Shown one piece after another: positions 14,911 to 23,299 of a stretch of 23,633 nucleotides of DNA. The stretch is from an uncultured Ruminococcus sp. (GTDB lineage: Bacteria > Bacillota > Clostridia > Oscillospirales > Acutalibacteraceae). A program made the translations under genes and the position numbers. Position 1 is the stretch's first letter, and every line of letters starts with the position of its first letter. The notes below the pieces were generated by a model. The model was not told the DNA's origin, ran no database searches, and worked only from the letters and a program-made list of their open reading frames with translations. The stretch lies in NCBI GenBank assembly GCA_946414115.1, contig CAMKNF010000011.1, positions 1 through 23,633 of the forward strand. Reading direction: 5' to 3'.

Positions 14911-16113
14911 ATGGCAAGAGAAAAATTTGAAAGAAATAAACCCCATGTAAACATTGGTACAATCGGCCACGTTGACCATGGTAAAACAACACTTACTGCT
15001 GCTATCACAAAGGTTCTCAACCTCGAAGGCGACGCTGATTTCGTTGATTACGCTAACATCGATAAGGCTCCCGAAGAGAGAGAGCGTGGTATCACAATCA
15101 ACACAGCTCACGTTGAGTATGAAACAGCTAACCGTCACTATGCACACGTTGACTGCCCCGGCCATGCTGACTATGTAAAGAACATGATCACAGGTGCTGC
15201 TCAGATGGACGGCGCTATCCTCGTTGTTTCTGCTGCTGACGGTCCTATGCCCCAGACAAGAGAGCACATCCTTCTTTCTCGTCAGGTAGGCGTACCCTAC
15301 ATCGTAGTATTCATGAACAAGACTGACCAGGTTGACGATCCCGAACTTCTCGAGCTCGTTGAAATGGAAATTCGTGATCTTCTTAACGAGTACGAGTTCC
15401 CCGGCGACGATACACCTATCATCAAGGGTTCAGCTTATGTTGCTCTTACAAGCGATTCAAAGGATCCCAAGGCTCCCGAGTATGCTTGCATCCACGAGCT
15501 TATGGCTGCTGTTGACGAGTTCATTCCTACTCCTGACCGTAAGGCTGACCAGCCCTTCCTTATGCCTGTTGAGGACGTATTCACAATCACAGGTCGTGGT
15601 ACAGTTGCTACAGGTAGAGTTGAAAGAGGTCAGATTAAGACTTCTGAAGAAGTTGAAATCGTTGGTCTTACAGACGAAAAGAGAAAAGTTGTTGTTACAG
15701 GTCTTGAAATGTTCAGAAAGACTCTTGACTATGCAGAGGCAGGCGACAACGTAGGTGTACTTCTCCGTGGTGTTCAGAGAACTGAAATCCAGAGAGGTCA
15801 GGTACTTGCAAAGCCCGGTACAATTCACCCCCACACAAAGTTCCGTGGTCAGGTTTACGTTCTTACTAAGGACGAGGGCGGCCGTCATACACCTTTCTTC
15901 AACAACTATCGTCCCCAGTTCTATTTCAGAACAACTGACGTTACAGGTACAATCTCACTTCCCGAGGGTACAGAGATGTGCATGCCCGGTGATAACGTTG
16001 AAATGGACGTTGAGCTTATCACTCCTATCGCTATCGAAGTTGGTCTTCGTTTCGCTATCCGTGAAGGCGGTAGAACAGTAGGTTCAGGCGCAGTTATCGC
16101 TATTAACGAATAA
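14911..16113 (+). CDS. tuf: Elongation factor Tu
   Basis: EF-Tu carries aminoacyl-tRNA to the ribosome as a GTP complex. The 400-residue sequence is complete, with GHVDHGKTT (19-27), RGITI (59-63), DCPGHADY (81-88) and NKTD (136-139; NKVD or NKCD is more usual, and Thr is a mild substitution at the variable place). Domain II GRGTVATGRVERG and the C-terminal TVGSGAVI are intact. AAGGAGG lies upstream of the ATG. A strong hairpin terminator follows at 16152. Only one copy is in this window. Confidence 0.98.
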   Translation: MAREKFERNKPHVNIGTIGHVDHGKTTLTAAITKVLNLEGDADFVDYANIDKAPEERERGITINTAHVEYETANRHYAHVDCPGHADYVKNMITGAAQMDGAILVVSAADGPMPQTREHILLSRQVGVPYIVVFMNKTDQVDDPELLELVEMEIRDLLNEYEFPGDDTPIIKGSAYVALTSDSKDPKAPEYACIHELMAAVDEFIPTPDRKADQPFLMPVEDVFTITGRGTVATGRVERGQIKTSEEVEIVGLTDEKRKVVVTGLEMFRKTLDYAEAGDNVGVLLRGVQRTEIQRGQVLAKPGTIHPHTKFRGQVYVLTKDEGGRHTPFFNNYRPQFYFRTTDVTGTISLPEGTEMCMPGDNVEMDVELITPIAIEVGLRFAIREGGRTVGSGAVIAINE

Positions 16114-16151
16114 TTGTTAATCGACTAACGCACTATAATTTTTAACATTTT

Positions 16152-16182
16152 GGCTGCTTTGCATTTGCAAGGCAGCCTTTTT
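16152..16182 (+). terminator. Terminator of the str operon/tuf
   Basis: GGCTGCTTTGC (16152-16162) pairs with GCAAGGCAGCC (16167-16177) with one G.T pair, loop of four, followed by TTTTT. Confidence 0.93.
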
Positions 16183-16211
16183 GTATTATAGAAATAAATT
16201 TTCTAATAAGC

Positions 16212-16284
16212 TAAACTATAATTTAATGCGGAATTCGGAATTAGGAATGAGGAATTAATGGTCGCTACGCTCCGAATTTATAAT
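16212..16284. repeat. 73-bp repeat, copy 2 (inverted relative to 22-94)
   Basis: Exact reverse complement of 22-94 over 73 bases. It holds four tandem heptads GGAATTC-GGAATTA-GGAATGA and GGAATTA at 16230-16257, then a mixed stretch with GGTCGCTACGCTCC. Identity at 100% over non-coding DNA implies a recent or maintained copy. It lies just behind the tuf terminator. Confidence 0.92.
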
Positions 16285-16338
16285 GTTGCTTTTTGCTTGG
16301 ATAAGTTTGTTTTCCTCGGGGTGATAGATATATCGGAT

Positions 16339-16516
16339 ACGTTTCGGGACGTGTGGGAACCCGTCCCCTACTGAAATGTTTGTTTTCCTCTATAACTACA
16401 GTTTTATCGGTAAAGTTTGATTGCCACTGCGGACACGGCACGCCGTGTCCCTACGACTAAATACAAACGTTTACTCTATATCCGTAGGGGATGGCATCCC
16501 TGACGTCCCGAAACGT
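16339..16516. repeat. MITE-like palindromic cluster with 33-bp inverted ends
   Basis: The ends 16339-16371 and 16484-16516 are inverted copies of one another at 28 of 33 positions, with 14 outermost bases (ACGTTTCGGGACGT) identical. Each end holds its own small palindrome (GGGA...TCCC, and GGGAT/ATCCC). Near the middle is an almost perfect palindrome, GGACACGGC/GCCGTGTCC at 16431-16450. No protein is encoded. The form suggests a small non-autonomous or REP-like element; no target-site duplication was confirmed. Confidence 0.65.
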
Positions 16517-16674
16517 CACCTACATATCAACTTAAAATTCGTGCTGCAATTTTCTCCAAACAAACCGACTTTTCCACTCGATTTGCCTGCCGAGGCACTC
16601 GGCTAAATTATCGTTTGTATGTCCAAAAGTAACAATGAATTTTAAAATGCAATACTTCTGCTGACAACAAACTA
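16517..16674. other. Non-coding stretch before the sulfatase promoter
   Basis: The only clear structure is the palindrome GCCGAG-GCA-CTCGGC at 16589-16603. No credible gene is seen. The palindrome may be another short dispersed repeat, continuing the repeat-rich character of this intergenic region. Confidence 0.55.
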
Positions 16675-16703
16675 TTGCAATATTTGCGCAAAGGTTTTAT
16701 AAT
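16675..16703 (+). promoter_or_regulatory. Sigma-A promoter of the sulfatase-sortase operon
   Basis: TTGCAA (16675-16680), 17-base spacer, TATAAT (16698-16703), about 30 bases before the first start codon. Confidence 0.75.
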
Positions 16704-16735
16704 ATATTCAATATTTATATAGACAGGAAAATTAT

Positions 16736-18826
16736 ATGCCAAATCAGATTAACTCAAATAGCGGTTTTGAACGCCGAAGTCATTTTATTAATTCAAATGA
16801 CAATAACTTTACATATTATGAGAATAATGCACCAATGCATAAGAAAAGAGAGCTTGTACTAACTCTGCTTTATTTTCCGATTTCAATACTGTTTATGGAG
16901 CTTGTAGTAAAGCTTTCCGTCGGGTTTTCACTTGTCGACGGTGCGCTTTTTACTGCAATATTTTCTCTTGTTCCAGCGTGTGTGCTGACTGTAGTATCTT
17001 CAATTTTTAAAAACAGCAGAATCAACAGGCTCATTGCCTGCATTCTTACGGCAATGCTTTCAATCTGGTACAGTGCGCAGATTGTCTATAACAATGTTTT
17101 TGGAACGTTCTTTGTCATCAACAGCATTTCAAAGGGCGGAGCAGGACAGGCACTCAATTCCGTTGATATGATTTTTACAGCTATAAAAAGCAGAATATTT
17201 TTCATTTTGCTTATGTTTTTGCCGCTTGTGATCTGTATTGTTTTCGGCAAAAGGCTCTCGATGTTCAATAAATCGAAGATTTCAGTAAAAATTATTCTTC
17301 TCTGTGCCGCAATCGCATTTCAGATAATCGGTATGCTGAGTGTAAATATTGACAAAGCTTCGTCAGATACAAAAAGCGCATATAACCTTTATTACGGGGA
17401 GCTTCAGCAAAACGCTGCCTGTGAAAAATTCGGACTTTTTACAATGCAAAGGCTCGACATAAGCCGTATGATTTTCGGCTATAAATCGGATATAAGAAAA
17501 ACCGAAAGCACAGAGCCTGCAACAACCGTTTCACCTGCTACGGCAGATACACCCGACAAAAAGGTTGAAGCACAGATTATTGAAACCGATTTTGATAAGT
17601 TATCCGCAAAGACCGATATTGATGATTTAAAATCACTATATGATTATTTTTCAGCTGAAAATCCGAGCTATACAAATGAATATACGGGAATTTTCAAGGA
17701 CTGCAACATAATTTTCATTACGGCAGAAAGCTTTTCGCAGTATGCAATTGACAAGGAATTAACACCCACTCTCTACAAAATGTACAGCGAGGGATTTCAG
17801 TTCGAAAACTACTATTCGCCTGCGTGGGGAGTAAGTACAACCGACGGCGAATACGCAAATCTTACGGGACTTACACCGAAGTCGGGAGTGTGGAGCTTTT
17901 CGCAGTCTGCCGAGGACAACGTGAGCTTTCCGTTCACTCTCGGAGAGCAGAGCCGTAAAAACGGCTATAAAGAGGTGCGTGCATATCACAACCACACCTA
18001 CGATTACTATGACCGTGACGAGTACCTGACGAATATCGGCTACGATTATTCGGCTATCGGCAAGGGGCTTGACCTCGGCGAAGATGTGTGGCCTAATTCC
18101 GATTTGAAGATGATGCAGAAAACTGTAGACGATTACATAAACGCTGACAGCTTCAGCGTTTACTATATGACAGTAAGCGGTCACGGAGGGTATTCCTACA
18201 ACACGATGAGCCAACGCAATGCCGATCTTGTAAAAGACTTAAAATACAGCGACGAGGTCAAAGGCTACATTGCGGCAAATATTGAGCTTGACAAGGCGCT
18301 TGAGTACCTTTTTGAAAGACTTGAAAAGGCAGGAAAGCTTAACAATACCGTTATCTGCCTTACAACCGATCACTACCCGTATTCGCTTGATGAGTTCAAC
18401 GGACTTGACGAGCTTGCGGGACACAAGGTGGATACTGTTTTTGAAAGATACAAAAATTCGTGGCTGTTGTGGAGCGGCTCAATGAAAGAGCCTGTCAGCG
18501 TGAAAACGTACTGCTCAAGTTTAGATGTTCTGCCGACTTTGCTAAATATGTTCGGCTTTGAGTACGACAGCAGAACAATTATAGGTACTGATGTTTTCGG
18601 AGGAAAAGACCCGTTTGTTGTCTTTGCAGACAGAAGCTGGATTTCGCAGAACGGTATGTACAACGCAAACAGCGGAGAATACACTGCTTTTAAAAATTCC
18701 TCCAAAAAAGACGACATAGACACGCTGAATAACAAGTGCACAAATATGTTTACCGTTTCAAGAATGATACTTGACACGAACGTCTATGCCGAAATTTACG
18801 GCGACACACACGTAAAAGGAAAATAA
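16736..18826 (+). CDS. LTA synthase-like membrane sulfatase-superfamily enzyme
   Basis: The 696-residue protein has a hydrophilic N-terminal tail (1-38), about five membrane helices (40-205) and an external alkaline-phosphatase-fold domain (about 320-690). It should transfer glycerol-phosphate-like groups on the cell surface, as in lipoteichoic acid synthesis. Key residues by comparison with LtaS: Glu331 in TAESF, nucleophile Thr368 in STTDGE, His483 in VSGHGGY, and metal ligands Asp545-His546 in TTDHYPY. An acidic Thr/Pro-rich linker (255-280) joins the parts. AGGAAA precedes the ATG. The first sortase starts 12 bases after its stop. True LTA synthase, LTA primase or another phosphotransferase cannot be told apart here. 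Confidence 0.88.
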   Translation: MPNQINSNSGFERRSHFINSNDNNFTYYENNAPMHKKRELVLTLLYFPISILFMELVVKLSVGFSLVDGALFTAIFSLVPACVLTVVSSIFKNSRINRLIACILTAMLSIWYSAQIVYNNVFGTFFVINSISKGGAGQALNSVDMIFTAIKSRIFFILLMFLPLVICIVFGKRLSMFNKSKISVKIILLCAAIAFQIIGMLSVNIDKASSDTKSAYNLYYGELQQNAACEKFGLFTMQRLDISRMIFGYKSDIRKTESTEPATTVSPATADTPDKKVEAQIIETDFDKLSAKTDIDDLKSLYDYFSAENPSYTNEYTGIFKDCNIIFITAESFSQYAIDKELTPTLYKMYSEGFQFENYYSPAWGVSTTDGEYANLTGLTPKSGVWSFSQSAEDNVSFPFTLGEQSRKNGYKEVRAYHNHTYDYYDRDEYLTNIGYDYSAIGKGLDLGEDVWPNSDLKMMQKTVDDYINADSFSVYYMTVSGHGGYSYNTMSQRNADLVKDLKYSDEVKGYIAANIELDKALEYLFERLEKAGKLNNTVICLTTDHYPYSLDEFNGLDELAGHKVDTVFERYKNSWLLWSGSMKEPVSVKTYCSSLDVLPTLLNMFGFEYDSRTIIGTDVFGGKDPFVVFADRSWISQNGMYNANSGEYTAFKNSSKKDDIDTLNNKCTNMFTVSRMILDTNVYAEIYGDTHVKGK

Positions 18827-18838
18827 AGGAAGTTATTA

Positions 18839-19762
18839 ATGAAAAGAAAGCTTGCAATTTTCGGCATAATACTTATTTTTGTTGCAGGAATAGGAGTAAT
18901 GAGCTATCCGCTTGTCAGCTCGGTCATCAATAATATTGACAGCAGAAATCACGTTGAGGAGTACACAAAGACGACAAAGCAGATGTCGTCGGAGGAAACG
19001 CTTGAAATGTTCAAGCGGGCTGAGGAATACAACCAAAGCCTGACAAACAACGTAATCATTACCGACCCGTTTGATGAAAAAGCTTACAAGAAAATCGGTG
19101 CAAATTACGAAAATGCGCTTAATGTTGACGGCAACGGTCTGATAGGCTATATTGACATTCCTAAAATCAACGTATATCTGCCGATTTACCACGGAACTAC
19201 AGATAAAATTCTCGCCAAGGGCGCAGGTCATCTGCAAAACACCTCATTGCCTGTAGGGGGAGAAAGCACCCATTCCGTAATTTCTGCTCACACTGCATAT
19301 CCGGGTGAAACCTTTTTTGACTACCTCACCGATATGCAGGAGGGAGATGAATTTTACGTTCACGTTCTCGACAGGGTACTAAAGTATGAGGTTGACATCA
19401 TCAAGGTAGTTCTGCCCGAAGAAACCGACGATTTAAGAGTTATCAGGGGCGAAGATCACGTAACGCTCCTGACCTGTACGCCGTACAGTATTAACACTCA
19501 TCGACTGCTTGTAAGAGGCAAGAGAGTTGCATATGACGATTCAAAATACATAACTACCGGTGCAAGCGCCGCAAGCTTCGGCGGCGACGGAATATTCTTC
19601 CTCGGCTATAAAATTCCTTACCCGGTGGCGGCTCTTATTGTTGTCGGATTTGTTGCACTTGTAGTTATAATAGTGATAATCAGCTTAAGACGTTCAAAGA
19701 AGAAAAAGCGTTACACTGATAATAACAAGGAACATATTACTGAAACGCAGGACGGTGATTGA
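18839..19762 (+). CDS. Class C-like sortase with C-terminal membrane helix
   Basis: The 307-residue transpeptidase has an N-terminal helix (about 5-23), a sortase domain and a C-terminal membrane helix (about 247-267) with a Lys-rich tail. Class C features: a lid-like DPF motif at 76-78, catalytic His151 (SAHTAYPG), Cys213 in LLTCTPYSINTHR, and Arg222 in the same stretch. Class C sortases polymerise pilins through an LPXTG-like signal and an internal Lys. AAAGGAAG lies before the ATG. It is the second gene of the operon, overlapping the next sortase by four bases. No pilin or LPXTG protein is encoded in the window, so its substrate is unknown. Confidence 0.88.
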   Translation: MKRKLAIFGIILIFVAGIGVMSYPLVSSVINNIDSRNHVEEYTKTTKQMSSEETLEMFKRAEEYNQSLTNNVIITDPFDEKAYKKIGANYENALNVDGNGLIGYIDIPKINVYLPIYHGTTDKILAKGAGHLQNTSLPVGGESTHSVISAHTAYPGETFFDYLTDMQEGDEFYVHVLDRVLKYEVDIIKVVLPEETDDLRVIRGEDHVTLLTCTPYSINTHRLLVRGKRVAYDDSKYITTGASAASFGGDGIFFLGYKIPYPVAALIVVGFVALVVIIVIISLRRSKKKKRYTDNNKEHITETQDGD

Positions 19763-20559
19763 ATTTGTGGAGAAAAATAGTCACAGGCGTTGCAATTGTA
19801 ATGCTTGTTGCAGGAATAGGTCTGTTTATGTTTCCGATTGTGTCAAACTTTATCGGAACACAGTTTGCAAATTCAGAAACGGAAAAATTTGACAGTCAGA
19901 TAGAAAACGTTGTTGACGACGGACTGACTTACGAGGATGCACACGAACAGGGCAAGGTTGACGACGAGGGTTATCTGCTTGACGAAAAGGGAAATAGGAA
20001 GTCGGATAATCCTGTTGTGTTCAGGCTTGATCTTGACAGGCTTTACAAGGACAGCGCAGAGTACAACGAAAAGCTAAAGACAAATCAGAGCTCACTGCTT
20101 ATAGACAGTTATTCTTATGTTCAGCCGTCGCTTGACTTGAGAAGTTACGGAATTACCGACGGAATTTACGGCTACGTTTCGGCAGAGTCAATCAATATGA
20201 AGCTACCGATTTACCTCGGTGCAAACGATGCGACTATGAGCTACGGTGCGGCTCATATGACATACACCTCACTGCCTATCGGGGGTAAAAATACCAACAC
20301 GGTGCTTGCCGGACACACGGGATATATCGGAAGAATCTTCTTTGATAATCTGCGAAATCTGCAAATCGGCGATGAGGTAAAGTTACGCAATTACTGGGAT
20401 ACTCTGACTTATAAGGTGGTTGAAACTAAAATCTGCAAGCCTGACCAGTCGCAGGATATTTTCATAAAGAAAGACAGGGATATGCTGACGATGATTACCT
20501 GCATTTCAAACAACAGCGGCGGCTTTGACAGGTATTACGTGATATGCGAAAGGAAATAG
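19759..20559 (+). CDS. Second sortase, no C-terminal anchor, TTG start
   Basis: The 266-residue protein has an N-terminal membrane helix (about 7-30), then a long charged stretch (40-135) before the sortase core. Catalytic residues are visible: His186 in LAGHTGYIG, Cys248 in MITCIS, and Arg258 in DRYYVICER. It lacks the C-terminal helix and the CTPYG...NTHR signature of class C, so its class is uncertain. The start is TTG (19759 or 19765): no ATG or GTG fits before Met15, which would cut into the helix. The TTG overlaps the upstream stop by four bases, indicating translational coupling, with only AGGA as a ribosome binding site. It may anchor the polymer or protein built by its neighbours to the wall (inference). 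Confidence 0.83.
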   Translation: MNLWRKIVTGVAIVMLVAGIGLFMFPIVSNFIGTQFANSETEKFDSQIENVVDDGLTYEDAHEQGKVDDEGYLLDEKGNRKSDNPVVFRLDLDRLYKDSAEYNEKLKTNQSSLLIDSYSYVQPSLDLRSYGITDGIYGYVSAESINMKLPIYLGANDATMSYGAAHMTYTSLPIGGKNTNTVLAGHTGYIGRIFFDNLRNLQIGDEVKLRNYWDTLTYKVVETKICKPDQSQDIFIKKDRDMLTMITCISNNSGGFDRYYVICERK

Positions 20560-20566
20560 TATAAGT

Positions 20567-20590
20567 GCGGATAACGTTTAGGTTATCCGC
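20567..20590 (+). other. Hairpin behind the sortase operon, without a T run
   Basis: GCGGATAAC (20567-20575) and GTTATCCGC (20582-20590) make a perfect 9-bp stem with a six-base loop, seven bases past the stop codon. No T run follows, so it is either an mRNA 3'-end stabiliser or a weak terminator. Confidence 0.6.
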
Positions 20591-20610
20591 CCCGATTAAT
20601 TAACATTGTA

Positions 20611-20646
20611 AAAAAATCGGCTGTGTCGGTTTCCCGATACAGCCGA
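20611..20646 (-). terminator. Terminator of the DUF1292 gene
   Basis: On the minus strand a 13-bp stem with one mismatched or wobble pair (20634-20646 with 20617-20629) and a four-base loop is followed by a run of T (complement of the A run 20611-20616). It may also slow plus-strand transcription from the sortase operon. Confidence 0.85.
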
Positions 20647-20651
20647 AAATT

Positions 20652-20948
20652 TTATTCAAAGTTTATGTCGCCTTCGTATTTCTTTTTGAACATATCGAAA
20701 ACGGTCTGCAAAATTTCCTCGTCGTCAATGCTTACATATTCTTCCGTTTCTTCGTCAAGAGCATTGATTTTGAGAATTACAACCTCGTCTGCGTCCTCGT
20801 CATTTTCAATGAGAACTATATATTCGTCACCGTCATATTCAATGACATCAAGAAATTCAAATTCAACCTCGTTGCCCTCGTCATCGGTAAGGGTGATGAG
20901 CGCACCTTCGTTTTCCATTTCTTCAAGGATATTTTCGTTGTCAGCCAT
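20652..20948 (-). CDS. DUF1292 family small acidic protein
   Basis: A 98-residue, very acidic cytoplasmic protein. The stretch ITLTDDEGNEVEFEFLDVIE, followed by DGDEYIVL and an acidic loop, is the DUF1292 (YrzB-like) pattern: a small beta-rich fold of unknown function widespread in Firmicutes. Elsewhere it is usually found near yrrL/yrzL-type genes; here it is a single gene facing the sortase operon and diverging from htpG. A GAGGA lies before the ATG, and it has its own promoter and terminator. The acid-rich composition is typical and not a sign of an error. Confidence 0.88.
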   Translation of the reverse strand: MADNENILEEMENEGALITLTDDEGNEVEFEFLDVIEYDGDEYIVLIENDEDADEVVILKINALDEETEEYVSIDDEEILQTVFDMFKKKYEGDINFE

Positions 20949-20981
20949 GGTAATGTCCTCGCTTTCTCTAACTTCTTCTAC

Positions 20982-21010
20982 AGTATAACTATATTATGTG
21001 CAAAAGTCAA
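20982..21010 (-). promoter_or_regulatory. Promoter of the DUF1292 gene
   Basis: Read on the minus strand: TTGACT (21010-21005), 17-base spacer, TATACT (20987-20982). Confidence 0.8.
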
Positions 21011-21104
21011 GTGCAAATTCGGGTAACTTCTTGTTATAGTAAACCGAGTTTTTTCGTTGTGACAGCGGTGATTTTCGGTCTGCACAAATTCTGAAAATTA
21101 TCTA

Positions 21105-21133
21105 TTGAATTATATACAGATTTAGGATATACT
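21105..21133 (+). promoter_or_regulatory. Promoter of htpG
   Basis: TTGAAT (21105-21110), 17-base spacer, TATACT (21128-21133). No CIRCE inverted repeat (HrcA site) or obvious CtsR site is seen between it and the start, so control by the usual heat-shock repressors is not supported. Confidence 0.75.
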
Positions 21134-21188
21134 TATTATTTAAGGGTAAATTTATCACCCGTAATTTGATTAAAAAGGAAGTAATTTT

Positions 21189-23069
21189 ATGGCGAAGAAA
21201 CAGTTTAAATCAGAGTCAAAAAGACTTCTTGACCTGATGATTAACTCAATTTATACTCATAAGGAAATTTTCCTGCGTGAGATTATCTCAAACGCAAGCG
21301 ACGCTATCGACAAGCTCTGCTTTATCTCACTCACCGACGATAAGGTCGGTATGGACAGAAGTGATTTCAAAATCACAATCAATGCCGACAAGGACAACCG
21401 TATTCTGACAATCACCGATAACGGTATAGGTATGGACAAGGACGACCTTGAAAACAACCTCGGCACAATCGCATCCTCCGGCTCTTACAAATTCAAGCAG
21501 GATATGGAAGAAAAGCAGGACGATATTGACATTATCGGTCAGTTCGGCGTTGGCTTCTACTCTGCATTTATGGTTGCAAAGAAAATCACCGTCAACACAA
21601 AGAAGTACGGCTGTGAAACAGGCTACTGTTGGGAATCGAGCGGTGCCGACGGCTACACAATAAAGGAAATTGAAAAGGATGCTCCGGGTACGGAGATTAT
21701 CCTTGAGCTTAAGGACAACACCGAGGAAGAAAACTACGACGAATTCCTTGAGCAGTACAGGATTCAGGGACTTGTCAAGAAGTATTCCGACTATATCCGC
21801 TACCCGATTATGATGGATATGAAACGCAGTCGTGTTAAGGAAGAAACAAAGGACAGCGAAAATCCCGAGTACGAGGAGTACACCGAAACCGAAACGCTAA
21901 ACAGTATGGTGCCAATCTGGCAGCGCCCCAAAAAGGACGTTGAGCAGGAGGAGTACGACAAGTTCTATCAGGAAAAGTTTATGTCAATGGACAAGCCGCT
22001 TAAAACAATCGTCACTTCCGTTGAGGGCGTTGTTACATACAAGGCTTTGCTGTTTATCCCGTCAGCTGCTCCGTACGACTACTACACAAAGGAGTACAAG
22101 AAGGGACTCCAGCTCTATTCAAGCGGCGTTCTTATTATGGACTGCTGTGAGGAGCTTCTGCCCGAGCACTTCCGCTTTGTAAGAGGTATTGTTGATACCG
22201 CAGATTTGTCGCTCAACATTTCAAGAGAAATGCTCCAGCACGACCGTCACCTGCTCACAATTGCACAGAATATTGAAAAGAAAATCAAAAACGAGCTTAC
22301 CTCAATGCTTGCAAATGACCGTGAAAACTATGAAAAGTTCTTCACTGCATTTGGCAGACAGCTGAAATACGGCGTTGTTTCCGACTACGGTATGCACAAG
22401 GACGAGTTACTGGATTTGCTTATGTTCTATTCTTCAACCGAAAAGAAGCTTGTAACGCTTTCGGAATACGTTGACAGAATGAAAGAGGAGCAGAAGTTTA
22501 TCTACTTTGCAACAGGTGAAAATGCCGCCGCAATCGATACACTTCCGCAGACCGAGCTTTTACGTTCAAAGGGCTTTGAAATTCTCTACTGCACAGAGGA
22601 CGTTGACGAGTTCACGCTCCAGTCGCTTATGCAGTACAAGGAAAAGAAGTTCTGCTCCGCAACAAACGACGACCTCGGAATTGAGAACGAGGAAAAAGAG
22701 GAAGAGGAAAAGGACAGCAGTGCACTGCTCACGTTTGTCAAGGAAACTCTCGGCGACAAGGTGAGCGAGGTTACAGCCTCCAAAAAGCTCGTATCTCACC
22801 CCGTTTGTCTTACTGCAAAGGGCGGAATTTCGTTTGAAATGGAAAAGTATTTCAACTCCGTTCAGCCCGATTCAGGTATGAAAGCGCAGAGAGTGCTTGA
22901 GCTTAACCTCTCGCACCACGCCGTAAAGACAATGGAGGAGCTTATTCAGACAGACATTGAAAAGGCAAAGAAGTATGCAGAGGTGCTGTATTGTCAGGCG
23001 CTCCTTATTGCAGGACTTCCGCTTGAAAATCCGTCGGAATACACAGACCTAATTTGCTCAATTATTTAA
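21189..23069 (+). CDS. htpG: Molecular chaperone HtpG (bacterial Hsp90)
   Basis: HtpG is a homodimeric ATP-dependent chaperone that helps late folding of client proteins. The 626-residue length is standard. The N-terminal GHKL ATPase motifs are intact: FLREIISNASDA (28-39) with catalytic Glu31 and Asn35, DNGIGM (77-82) and GQFGVGFYSAF (117-127). The middle domain has LNISREMLQHD with the Arg that contacts the ATP phosphate. A charged stretch EEKEEEEKD lies before the C-terminal dimerisation domain. AAGGAAG precedes the ATG. It is a single-gene unit with promoter and terminator, directly upstream of rpoB, which is an unusual neighbour. Confidence 0.97.
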   Translation: MAKKQFKSESKRLLDLMINSIYTHKEIFLREIISNASDAIDKLCFISLTDDKVGMDRSDFKITINADKDNRILTITDNGIGMDKDDLENNLGTIASSGSYKFKQDMEEKQDDIDIIGQFGVGFYSAFMVAKKITVNTKKYGCETGYCWESSGADGYTIKEIEKDAPGTEIILELKDNTEEENYDEFLEQYRIQGLVKKYSDYIRYPIMMDMKRSRVKEETKDSENPEYEEYTETETLNSMVPIWQRPKKDVEQEEYDKFYQEKFMSMDKPLKTIVTSVEGVVTYKALLFIPSAAPYDYYTKEYKKGLQLYSSGVLIMDCCEELLPEHFRFVRGIVDTADLSLNISREMLQHDRHLLTIAQNIEKKIKNELTSMLANDRENYEKFFTAFGRQLKYGVVSDYGMHKDELLDLLMFYSSTEKKLVTLSEYVDRMKEEQKFIYFATGENAAAIDTLPQTELLRSKGFEILYCTEDVDEFTLQSLMQYKEKKFCSATNDDLGIENEEKEEEEKDSSALLTFVKETLGDKVSEVTASKKLVSHPVCLTAKGGISFEMEKYFNSVQPDSGMKAQRVLELNLSHHAVKTMEELIQTDIEKAKKYAEVLYCQALLIAGLPLENPSEYTDLICSII

Positions 23070-23086
23070 AACATAAAGCTGTAATT

Positions 23087-23122
23087 AAAACCGCCGTTTT
23101 GTTTTGAACGGCGGTTTTGTTT
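23087..23122 (+). terminator. Terminator of htpG
   Basis: A 12-bp perfect stem (23087-23098 with 23107-23118), loop of eight, ending in TTTT and followed by GTTTG. Confidence 0.92.
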
Positions 23123-23137
23123 GTTGCAAAAAATAAT

Positions 23138-23160
23138 AAACGCTGTCGGGCGTTTCTTTT
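23138..23160 (+). terminator. Second, weaker terminator-like hairpin after htpG
   Basis: AAACGC (23138-23143) and GCGTTT (23150-23155) with a six-base loop, followed by CTTTT. It would back up the first terminator and isolate rpoB. Confidence 0.45.
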
Positions 23161-23174
23161 AACATAAAAATAAA

Positions 23175-23203
23175 CTCCAAAGAGAATTATATTTCCTTTG
23201 GAG
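23175..23203. other. Inverted repeat upstream of the rpoB promoter
   Basis: CTCCAAAG (23175-23182) and CTTTGGAG (23196-23203), 8-bp arms and 13-base spacer, 61 bases before the -35. It could be a DNA-binding site or a third hairpin from htpG read-through; nothing in the sequence decides. Confidence 0.4.
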
Positions 23204-23264
23204 AACTAAAACTGAAAAAATTTAAAAATTCTTAAAAATCGGCTCATTTTCCTTAAATATCCTC

Positions 23265-23293
23265 TTGACAACTTGATAACTTCGCTATAAAAT
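23265..23293 (+). promoter_or_regulatory. Sigma-A promoter of rpoB
   Basis: TTGACA (23265-23270), 17-base spacer, TAAAAT (23288-23293). Transcription would begin near 23300. Confidence 0.8.
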
Positions 23294-23299
23294 AGTAAA

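Noticed and set aside
16421..16606. 61-codon reading frame in the repeat-rich gap
   Set aside because: It runs through palindromic elements, has no ribosome binding site and no family features.
21003..21188. CIRCE or other heat-shock operator before htpG
   Set aside because: No TTAGCACTC-N9-GAGTGCTAA-like inverted repeat is present.
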